A DNA stretch of 18,189 bases, taken from contig JAEWKG010000144.1 of NCBI GenBank assembly GCA_023386135.1, positions 1 through 18,189 of the forward strand. Direction: 5' to 3'. Made by a program: the position numbers and the translations under genes. Each line of letters starts with the position of its first letter. Position 1 is the first letter of the stretch. This stretch comes from Pseudomonadota bacterium. Its GTDB lineage: Bacteria; Pseudomonadota; Alphaproteobacteria; Sphingomonadales; Sphingomonadaceae. The notes below the pieces were generated by a model. That model did not search any database. It saw only the letters and a program-made list of their open reading frames with translations, and was not told the origin of the DNA. Of the stretch, positions 10,705 through 17,171 are shown piece by piece.

Positions 10705-11910
10705 TTAAACCAGAACGCCGTGGCGTTTTTTGCCGAGGCTGATGCGGCCCGTGCGCGCGGGAGCGAGCGCGTCGGCGACGGTCTCTCCGTCGAGCTTGAT
10801 CGCTCCCTCGGCCGCCTTGCGCTTCGCCTCGCCGTTCGACGCGGTGAAGCCCAGCGCGGTGAGCGCGGCGGCGAAGGTCATCCCGGCTTCGAGGGTGAGC
10901 GTCGGCAGGTCCTCGCCTGCGCCGCCGGCAAAGGTCGTCGCGGCGGTGGCTTCTGCGGTGCGCGCAGCTTCCTCGCCGCGAACGAGGCGCGTGACTTCGT
11001 TGGCGAGCACCACTTTGGCGGCGTTGATCTCGGAACCCTCAAGCGCCTCGATCCGCGCGATCTCGTCGAGCGGCAGGTCGGTGAACAGCTTGAGGAACCG
11101 CCCGACGTCGCGGTCGTCCGCGTTCCGCCAGTATTGCCAGAAGTCGTACGCCGGCAGCTGCGCTTCGTTCAGCCACACCGCGCCCGCGGCGGTCTTGCCC
11201 ATCTTCGCGCCGTCGGCGGTGGTCAGCAGCGGGGTGGTGATGCCGAACAGTTCGGCACCGTCCATCCGGCGGCCGAGCTCGACCCCGTTGACGATATTCC
11301 CCCACTGGTCGCTGCCACCCATCTGCAGCCGCACGCCCAGCTCCTTCGACAGGTGGCGGAAGTCGTAGCCCTGCAAGATCATGTAGTTGAATTCGAGGAA
11401 CGTCATCGGCTGCTCGCGCTCGAGGCGCAGGCGCACCGAATCGAAAGTCAGCATTCGGTTGACGGTGAAGTGCGTGCCGACTTTCTGTAGTAGCTCGATG
11501 TAGCCAAGCTGGCCGAGCCAGTCGTGGTTGTTGACCATCACGGCGTCGGTGGGCCCGTCCCCGAACGTGAGCAGGTTCTCGAACGCGGTGCGGATGCCCG
11601 CGATGTTGTCTTCGATCGCGTGGTCGGTGAGCATCTTCCGGCTTTCGTCGCGCCCGGTGGGATCGCCGATACGGGTGGTGCCGCCGCCCATCACCACGAC
11701 CGGCTTGTGCCCGGTCTGCTGCAGGCGGCGCAGCATCATGATCTGCACCAGGCTGCCGATGTGCAAACTCGGCGCGGTAGCGTCGAAGCCGATATATCCG
11801 GGCACGATCTGGCGCGCGGCGAGGGCGTCCAGCCCCGCGGCGTCGGTCATCTGGTGGACATAGCCCCGCTGTTCGAGCAGGCGCAGCAGATCGGATTTAT
11901 GGTCGCTCAT
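10705..11910 (-). CDS. tyrS: Tyrosyl-tRNA synthetase
   Basis: This 401-residue class I aminoacyl-tRNA synthetase charges tRNA-Tyr with tyrosine in the cytoplasm. The ATP-binding signature HIGS (HIGH motif) is at residues 50-53, and KMGKT (KMSKS motif) is at 236-240. The tyrosine/tRNA-site region MGGSDQWGNI lies between them, and a C-terminal S4 RNA-binding domain fills about the last 65 residues. Length and domain order match bacterial TyrRS. The start MSDHKSDLL at ATG 11910 fits the family. The frame is open further upstream, but that part is arginine/proline-rich shadow of the divergent gene. No good Shine-Dalgarno sequence precedes it, and only 32 bases separate it from the divergent start codon. 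Confidence 0.98.
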   Translation of the reverse strand: MSDHKSDLLRLLEQRGYVHQMTDAAGLDALAARQIVPGYIGFDATAPSLHIGSLVQIMMLRRLQQTGHKPVVVMGGGTTRIGDPTGRDESRKMLTDHAIEDNIAGIRTAFENLLTFGDGPTDAVMVNNHDWLGQLGYIELLQKVGTHFTVNRMLTFDSVRLRLEREQPMTFLEFNYMILQGYDFRHLSKELGVRLQMGGSDQWGNIVNGVELGRRMDGAELFGITTPLLTTADGAKMGKTAAGAVWLNEAQLPAYDFWQYWRNADDRDVGRFLKLFTDLPLDEIARIEALEGSEINAAKVVLANEVTRLVRGEEAARTAEATAATTFAGGAGEDLPTLTLEAGMTFAAALTALGFTASNGEAKRKAAEGAIKLDGETVADALAPARTGRISLGKKRHGVLV

Positions 11911-11942
11911 GGCGGGCGCGCGGTTAGCACGGGGGCGATGAC

Positions 11943-12485
11943 ATGCAAACTTACGCGTTGACGGCGCACCCGGCGCACCCGCCCGCGCGGGTGAGTGGCG
12001 TGGAAGCACGCGTGATCGGCTTCGATGCCGACTGGCTTCGGGTGCGCTGGCGGATCGAGGCCGCGCAGGAGCTGGTGATCCCGCCCTTCGCGGGGCGCGG
12101 CCGGGCCGACGAGCTGTGGAAGACGACATGCTTCGAGCTGTTTTTGCGCCCTTTCGGCGGCGACGCTTACGTCGAGCTCAATCTGTCGCCCTCGGAACGC
12201 TGGGCCGCTTACGACTTCACTTCTTACCGCGAGGGGATGAGCGAACGCGCCGCCTCGCGCGAGCCCGACAGCACCGTGCGACAGGGCAGCAGCTTCGCGA
12301 TCTTCGACGCCGCGATCCCGCGCGATGTGCTGCCCGCGCTGCCGGCGGCGGCGAACTTCACCGCGGTCATCGAGGAGACGGGCGGGGTCAAAAGCTACTG
12401 GGCGCTCGCGCAACCCGCCGCGAAGCCCGATTTCCACGACGCCGCTTGCTTCACGGTCGAGCTTGCGCCACCGCCGGGGCCATGA
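11943..12485 (+). CDS. DOMON-like domain protein (murB-associated type, unknown function)
   Basis: This 180-residue protein resembles the DOMON-like/CBM9-like beta-sandwich proteins found in sphingomonads. The recognisable core is ELWKTTCFELFLRP, then YVELNLSPSERWAAYDF and YREGM. No signal peptide or membrane segment is visible, so it is probably cytoplasmic, unlike secreted carbohydrate-binding modules. DOMON-type folds bind sugars or haem, but no ligand residues can be assigned here. GGGGG at 11930-11934 may serve as the ribosome binding site. Its stop overlaps the start of the NamZ-family gene (ATGA, 12482-12485), so the two are coupled and may act together on a sugar such as N-acetylmuramic acid; that is inference. 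Confidence 0.75.
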   Translation: MQTYALTAHPAHPPARVSGVEARVIGFDADWLRVRWRIEAAQELVIPPFAGRGRADELWKTTCFELFLRPFGGDAYVELNLSPSERWAAYDFTSYREGMSERAASREPDSTVRQGSSFAIFDAAIPRDVLPALPAAANFTAVIEETGGVKSYWALAQPAAKPDFHDAACFTVELAPPPGP

Positions 12486-13681
12486 AATTCGGCATCGATC
12501 GGCTCCTGAGCGAGCCGGAGCTTTTGAAGGAACTCGAAGGCCGCCGCGTTGCGCTGATCGCGCACCCGGCCTCGGTAACAGCTGACCTGACGCACAGCCT
12601 CGACGCGCTGATCGCGGCCGGGGTCAACGTCTCCAGTGCGTTCGGGCCGCAACACGGCCTCAAGGGCGACAAGCAGGACAATATGGTCGAAACCTCCGAC
12701 GAGGTGGACCCTACCTACGGCATTCCGGTCTTCAGCCTCTATGGCGAGGTGCGCCGGCCGAGCGGGCAGATGATGAGCACCGCCGACGTGTTTCTGTTCG
12801 ACCTGCAGGACCTCGGCTGCCGCATCTACACCTTCGTCACCACGCTGCTCTACCTGCTCCAGGCGGCGAGCAAGACCGGCAAGACCGTGTGGGTGCTGGA
12901 CCGGCCCAACCCCGCGGGCCGCCCCATCGAAGGCACTCTGCTGGTCCCGGGCCAAAAGAGCTTCGTCGGCGCCGCGCCCATGCCGATGCGCCACGGGCTG
13001 ACGATGGGCGAGATGGGCCACTGGTTCATCCGTCACTTCAAGCTCGACGTCGATTACCGCGTGATCGACATGCACCACTGGCTGCCCGAGGCAGGCCCTG
13101 GTTTCGGGTGGCCGGAAGACCGCGTGTGGATCAACCCGAGCCCCAACGCGGCGAGCCTCAACATGGCGCGCGCCTATGCCGGGACGGTGATGCTGGAGGG
13201 CACGAATCTGTCCGAAGCGCGCGGTACCACGCGGCCGCTCGAGGTGCTCTTTGGCGCGCCCGATCTCGACGCCGCCGAGGTGTTTAGCGAGATGCGCCGC
13301 GTCGCGCCGAACTGGATGCAGGGCTGCGCGCTGCGGCCGTGCTTCTTCGAGCCGACGTTCCACAAGCACGCCAAGCAGCTCAACGCCGGCCTGATGATCC
13401 ACGCCGAGAAGGGCTTCTACGACCACGAGGCGTTCCAGCCCTGGCGATTGCAGGCCCTGGCATTCAAGGCGATCCGCCGGCTGCGGCCCGACTACGACCT
13501 GTGGCGCGATTTTGCCTACGAATACGAATTCGACCGGCTCGCGATCGACGTGATCAATGGCGGTCCGGCCTTGCGCGAATGGGTCGATGACGAGTGCGCC
13601 GAACCGCTCGATCTGGACACCCGGGCAGGTTCCGACGAAGCGCGCTGGCGCGAGGAAATCGCGGACCTTCTGCTTTACTAA
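12482..13681 (+). CDS. DUF1343 / NamZ-family (GH171) protein, putative exo-beta-N-acetylmuramidase without signal peptide
   Basis: This 399-residue protein spans the whole DUF1343 domain: GIDRLL at the N-terminus, FGPQHGLKGD (54-63), GIPVFSLYGE (80-89), FDLQDLGCRIYTF, LDRPNPAGRPIEG, MRHGLTMGEMGH, WINPSPN and EGTNLSEARGTT (239-250). Bacillus NamZ of this family releases N-acetylmuramic acid from peptidoglycan fragment ends. Two features are unusual. The protein starts directly with the domain and upstream in-frame sequence is not hydrophobic, so it should be cytoplasmic. Gln57 (CAA) also replaces the Glu I expect in the family's P-E-H-G motif, so activity may be altered or absent. It is coupled to the DOMON-like gene by ATGA and followed after 80 bases by an MFS gene. 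Confidence 0.88.
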   Translation: MKFGIDRLLSEPELLKELEGRRVALIAHPASVTADLTHSLDALIAAGVNVSSAFGPQHGLKGDKQDNMVETSDEVDPTYGIPVFSLYGEVRRPSGQMMSTADVFLFDLQDLGCRIYTFVTTLLYLLQAASKTGKTVWVLDRPNPAGRPIEGTLLVPGQKSFVGAAPMPMRHGLTMGEMGHWFIRHFKLDVDYRVIDMHHWLPEAGPGFGWPEDRVWINPSPNAASLNMARAYAGTVMLEGTNLSEARGTTRPLEVLFGAPDLDAAEVFSEMRRVAPNWMQGCALRPCFFEPTFHKHAKQLNAGLMIHAEKGFYDHEAFQPWRLQALAFKAIRRLRPDYDLWRDFAYEYEFDRLAIDVINGGPALREWVDDECAEPLDLDTRAGSDEARWREEIADLLLY

Positions 13682-13761
13682 GCGCTTGACCTCATCGGCA
13701 CGCTCCCCGACGCTGCCGATCCAGAAGGCGCGACAAAGCGCCGCGGTCGAGAGGACAGTGA

Positions 13762-15039
13762 ATGGCAAGCGCGCCGGCAGCCGAAGCCGGGCGGCGCGGG
13801 GTCTCAGCAACGCTGTGGATTCTGCTGATCGTCTACATCTTCAATTTCATCGATCGGCAGATCGTAAACATCCTCGCCGAGCCGATCGCCAAGGACCTTG
13901 ACCTCAGCGACAAGCAGATCGGCTTGATGACGGGCCTGGCCTTCGCGTTGTTCTATACCGTGCTGGGCCTGCCCATCGCCCGCTATGCGGACCGGCCCGG
14001 GACCAACCGTCCACGTCTCATAGCGGCGGCGCTGGCGATCTGGAGCGGGATGACCGCGATATGCGGCCTCGCGCAGAATTTCGGCCAGCTATTGCTCGCC
14101 CGCGTTGGGGTAGGGGTGGGCGAAGCGGGCTGCACCCCCGCCGCGCACTCGCTGATCAGCGACCTCGTCCCGAAGGAGAAGCGCGCCTCTGCCCTGGGTT
14201 TCTATGCGCTCGGCATTCCGGTCGGCACCGTGCTCGGGATGATCATCGGTGGGCTGCTCGTGGATGCGCTCGGGTGGCGGCACGCATTCATGATCGTCGG
14301 CTTGCCGGGGTTGGCGATGGCCGCGATCGTCCTGCTGGTCCTCAAGGACCCCCGGCACCGAATGGAGGCGGCGGCTCCGGCCAATCCGATGAACACGCGG
14401 GCCGCTCTCAAGGCAATCTTCGGCAGCAGGGCGATGGTCTTGTTGCTCGCTGCGGCGTCGTTCGCGGCGTTCCTGAGCTACGGCAAGGGCGTGTGGGCGA
14501 CGATCTTCTTCCAGCGATCGTACGGCCTGTCGCCAGGGCAGGTCGGGCTCTACTTCGGCATCGTCAACGGCGCGGGCGGCATCCTCGGCACGTGGATGAG
14601 CGGCAAGATCGCCGACCGCTTCGGCCACACCAACCGCAAGCACGTTTTGACGGCCGCCGCGTGGGGGATGCTGCTTGTCGCGCCGACCGCGATCCTCGGT
14701 TATTCGATGGCCGACTGGCGCGCGGCGCTGTTCCTGCTGTTCGTGCCGACGTTCTTGGGCTCGCTCTACTACGGTCCGACCTACTCGAGCGTGCAGGGTC
14801 TCGCCTCGCCGCAGGCGCGGGCGATGGCGTCGGCGGTGCTGCTGTTCTTCCAGAACCTCATCGGCCTCGGCCTTGGCCCGCTGCTGTTCGGCATGTTGTC
14901 GGACGCGATCAAGCCGACCTACGGCGAGGATAGCGTGCGCTACGTGCTCTACATCGGCAGCCTGATGAGCCTGGTTCCGGCGTTCTTCTTCTGGCGCTGC
15001 AGCCTGCGGCTCAACGCGGAGCTCGACCAGAAGACTTAG
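13762..15039 (+). CDS. Spinster-like MFS transporter
   Basis: This 425-residue inner-membrane protein has about 12 apolar segments. The first carries YIFNFIDRQIVNILAEPI, typical of spinster-type MFS proteins in sphingomonads, followed by GVGVGEAGCTPAAHSLISD and the motif A-like IADRFGHTNRK in the second half. Substrates of this bacterial group are mostly unknown. GAGAGGA at 13749-13755, six bases upstream, supports the ATG at 13762. The 80-base gap after the NamZ-family gene contains a small hairpin, GGCGC/GCGCC (13727-13742), and a TTGACC without a matching -10 box. Cotranscription with NamZ is therefore possible but unproven, and transport of a cell-wall sugar is only a guess from position. 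The stop lies 11 bases from that of convergent amj. Confidence 0.92.
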   Translation: MASAPAAEAGRRGVSATLWILLIVYIFNFIDRQIVNILAEPIAKDLDLSDKQIGLMTGLAFALFYTVLGLPIARYADRPGTNRPRLIAAALAIWSGMTAICGLAQNFGQLLLARVGVGVGEAGCTPAAHSLISDLVPKEKRASALGFYALGIPVGTVLGMIIGGLLVDALGWRHAFMIVGLPGLAMAAIVLLVLKDPRHRMEAAAPANPMNTRAALKAIFGSRAMVLLLAAASFAAFLSYGKGVWATIFFQRSYGLSPGQVGLYFGIVNGAGGILGTWMSGKIADRFGHTNRKHVLTAAAWGMLLVAPTAILGYSMADWRAALFLLFVPTFLGSLYYGPTYSSVQGLASPQARAMASAVLLFFQNLIGLGLGPLLFGMLSDAIKPTYGEDSVRYVLYIGSLMSLVPAFFFWRCSLRLNAELDQKT

Positions 15040-15055
15040 GTTTGGAAGACCTAGG
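15030..15055. repeat. Short direct repeat and hairpin at the convergent MFS/amj junction
   Basis: GAAGACTTAGG (15030-15040) is repeated as GAAGACCTAGG (15045-15055), with 10 of 11 bases identical. Each copy contributes to one stop codon: TAG of the MFS gene at 15037-15039, and TAG of amj read from the complement of 15051-15053. CTTAGGT (15035-15041) can also pair with ACCTAGG (15049-15055), including one G-T pair, around a 7-base loop. It could act as a weak two-way terminator, but there is no T-run. Confidence 0.4.
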
Positions 15056-15854
15056 CATGCACCGCGATCCACGCGACCAGCGCGGCGGCTGGGACGAAGA
15101 AGGCCTGCGCGATCAGCGTGCCGACCAGGCGGCTGAAGCTGATCCACACGATCGTGCGGCGAAACAGCGGCTCGTCGATGCGGCCTTCGACCACGTCGTC
15201 GGTCATCACCGACAGCTGCGGGTCGATCAACGCGAACAGGAGGATGGTGGCGAACCCGTTGATCACCGCCGAGAGCTGGCTGGCGGTGACCCGGAACTCG
15301 GGCGCGAGGTATCCCGCGTAGAGCGAGGCGACCACCCCCACCGTCAGCAGCGCCTGCGCCAGCGCATTGCCGAACAGCACGGTCCACGACACCCCGAGCG
15401 GCTTCCTTAGCGCCGCGAGGTGGCCGCGGGTTGGCAGGGAGACCTCCTCGCGCACCGTCCGCAGGCCCGTCGGCGTGGCGGCGCGCAGGATCAGCTTGCC
15501 GGTGGAGCGATGCTTCTGGAAATGCGCGATGGCTCGGGCGAAGAGGCGCTGGCCGGTCGGCACCAGTAAGATGCCGATGAACACCGCGAGCGAGGCGCTG
15601 CCGAGCACCATGCGGAAGTCGTCCGCCAGCGCATGGCCGCCGCCGGTGAGCAACCGGCTCTCGATCCGTTTGGCGAGGAACGGTCCCAGGAACCCGTTGG
15701 CGGTACGGCTCACCAGCACCAGCACGTTGAACAGCGCAAAGCTCATCGCGATCCGCCGCGTGCGCACCCCGGCGATGCGCGCGGCATAGGCGAGCGTGCC
15801 GATGAGGTTGATCCCGAAAGTCAGGATGCAGATGACGAGAAGCTGGGTATCCAT
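15051..15854 (-). CDS. amj: Amj-type (DUF2837) lipid II flippase homologue
   Basis: This 267-residue polytopic membrane protein matches Bacillus subtilis Amj (271 residues) in length and signature: TLAYAARIAGVRT near residue 20, then ALFNVLVLVSRTANGFLGPFLAKRIE. About six apolar segments are visible, with an ATILLFALIDPQLSVMTDDVVEGR segment near the end. Amj is an alternative lipid II flippase that can replace MurJ, moving the peptidoglycan precursor across the inner membrane. Start ATG 15854 has only a weak ribosome binding site and lies 12 bases after the DUF817 gene, so it is probably the last gene of an operon that includes DUF817. Function in this host is inferred from the family. A regular MurJ is expected elsewhere on the chromosome. 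Confidence 0.88.
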   Translation of the reverse strand: MDTQLLVICILTFGINLIGTLAYAARIAGVRTRRIAMSFALFNVLVLVSRTANGFLGPFLAKRIESRLLTGGGHALADDFRMVLGSASLAVFIGILLVPTGQRLFARAIAHFQKHRSTGKLILRAATPTGLRTVREEVSLPTRGHLAALRKPLGVSWTVLFGNALAQALLTVGVVASLYAGYLAPEFRVTASQLSAVINGFATILLFALIDPQLSVMTDDVVEGRIDEPLFRRTIVWISFSRLVGTLIAQAFFVPAAALVAWIAVHA

Positions 15855-15866
15855 CGGGCGGGGCCT

Positions 15867-16772
15867 TTAGGCGGCTGCTTCGTTCAGCGCTACGTCAATC
15901 GTCGCCGGACGCGCCGGGATGCGGTCGGGCTGGCGGGCGCGCTGCGCCAATTCGACCAGAACGAAGCTGATCAGCATCAGCAAATACCAGCTACCGAGCT
16001 TGGCGGGGGAGACCAGCTGCCAGACGTCGCGCTGGTTGGGGTAGTTCCACGCGTTGGCGAAGGTGGCGATGTTCTCCGCGAACCAGATGAACAGCGCGAC
16101 GAGACCGAAGCCCACCAGCAGTGGCATCCACCGCGCCGTCCGCCAAACGGTGAAGTAGACCCGCGTGCGGAGGAACAGCAGCGCGGTTGCGGCGAACAGG
16201 ACGTATCGCAGGTCCACCGTCCAGTGGTGGGCGAAGAAGTTGACATAGATCGCCGCCGCGAGAACCCACGTCGCCCAGCGCGGCGGGTAGCCGGTGAAGC
16301 GGAAGTCGAAGATGCGCCACACCCGCGCGATGTAGCTGCCCACGGCGGCGTACATGAAGCCCGAGAACAGCGGCACCGCGCCGATGTGGAGCACGCTCGC
16401 CTCGGGATAAACCCATGATCCGGCATGGGTTTTAAACAATTCCATCACCGTGCCGACCAGGTGGAACATCAGGATCACCGACGCCTCGCGCAGGGTTTCG
16501 AGGCGCAGCAGCAGCAGCGCCCCCTGCATAGCGATGGCGGCGAGGGTGAGAAAATCGTACCGATGCAGCGCTTGATCGGCGGGGTAGAACAGGTGTGTCC
16601 CGAGCAATAACAGCAGCAGCAGCGCGCCGAACAGGCACGCCCAGCCCTGCTTGAACCCGAACAGCGCGAATTCGTAGAGCCAGCCGCGCCAGCCAGGCGC
16701 TGGATCAAACGCCTCCATCCGCCGCCGGACCGCGAGGAAGCGGCTGTGCGCGGTGCCGCGCGGTGCGGTCAT
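15867..16772 (-). CDS. DUF817 family integral membrane protein
   Basis: This 301-residue protein has about eight or nine hydrophobic segments and the hallmarks of DUF817: ALFGFKQGWACLFGALLLLLLLGTHLFYP as start of the domain, HRYDFLTLAAIAMQ, ILMFHLVGTVMELFKT, GSWVYPE, PLFSGFMYAAVGSYIARVWR, YVNFFAHHW and LFIWFAENIATFANAW. The repeated His, Glu and aromatic residues inside membrane segments may bind a metal or other cofactor, but no biochemical role is known to me. The ATG at 16772 lies 10 bases past the preceding small gene and 12 bases precede amj, so these three genes form a tight operon. Residues 1-30 before the domain are variable and cytoplasm-like. Confidence 0.9.
   Translation of the reverse strand: MTAPRGTAHSRFLAVRRRMEAFDPAPGWRGWLYEFALFGFKQGWACLFGALLLLLLLGTHLFYPADQALHRYDFLTLAAIAMQGALLLLRLETLREASVILMFHLVGTVMELFKTHAGSWVYPEASVLHIGAVPLFSGFMYAAVGSYIARVWRIFDFRFTGYPPRWATWVLAAAIYVNFFAHHWTVDLRYVLFAATALLFLRTRVYFTVWRTARWMPLLVGFGLVALFIWFAENIATFANAWNYPNQRDVWQLVSPAKLGSWYLLMLISFVLVELAQRARQPDRIPARPATIDVALNEAAA
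16409..16432. repeat. Perfect 9-base inverted repeat inside the DUF817 gene
   Basis: AAACCCATG (16409-16417) and CATGGGTTT (16424-16432) are perfect reverse complements around ATCCGG. On the + strand the stem is followed by a short T/A-rich stretch, so it has the look of an intrinsic terminator antisense to the gene. It encodes the conserved KTHAGSWVYPE part of DUF817, so codon constraints may explain it. Confidence 0.4.
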
Positions 16773-16782
16773 GGGAATAGGA

Positions 16783-17142
16783 TCAGCGGGCAGGCTGGAG
16801 CCCGGCAGGTCCGCTGGGCGCGGGCAGGGGGCGAAGGTCGTTCACGTTGCCCTTCATCTGCATCGCCGCGCAGCCATCGACCCGCATGTCGACCGCGTTG
16901 ATCAGGTAGGCTTCGCCGGCCGTGGCGGGCGTCTTGTCGAGCGCGGGCTGGCCGGACGCATCGCGGACCTGCTGGATGCGATCGCGGCAATTGCGCGCGG
17001 CGAGCGCCTCGTCGACGCTCTGCCAACTCCGCGGCGGCACGGTGTAGCCCGGCATCATCGCCGAGGTGCCTCGTCCAGCGGGCGGCGCGGGGACCGCACC
17101 GGTCAGCGCGAAGAAACAAAGAGGCAGGACAATCAACCGCAT
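16783..17142 (-). CDS. Small exported protein of unknown function with two cysteines
   Basis: This 119-residue protein starts with MRLIVLPLCFFALTGAVPAPP, a clear Sec signal peptide that is probably cleaved near residue 19. The mature part has two cysteines, Cys52 in ARNCRDRI and Cys91 in VDGCAAM, which could form a periplasmic disulfide, and a proline-rich tail. I do not recognise a family. Cys9 inside the signal has no lipobox, so it is not an evident lipoprotein. A GAGGAG stretch about 9 bases upstream supports the ATG at 17142. It lies 29 bases after the von Willebrand gene and 10 before DUF817, as part of one - strand operon. Confidence 0.75.
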   Translation of the reverse strand: MRLIVLPLCFFALTGAVPAPPAGRGTSAMMPGYTVPPRSWQSVDEALAARNCRDRIQQVRDASGQPALDKTPATAGEAYLINAVDMRVDGCAAMQMKGNVNDLRPLPAPSGPAGLQPAR

Positions 17143-17171
17143 GGCGCCGGCTCCTCGCTGGCGAATCTACC

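Noticed and set aside
13682..13761. Promoter before the spinster-like MFS gene
   Set aside because: TTGACC at 13685-13690 lacks a convincing -10 element about 17 bases later; only a 5-bp hairpin is present.
12395..13810. A 471-codon antisense frame over the NamZ-family gene
   Set aside because: The sense frame has complete DUF1343 motifs; the antisense product is arginine-rich and motif-free.
14089..15387. A 432-codon antisense frame over the MFS gene and the amj end
   Set aside because: It overlaps two well-supported genes and shows no domain.
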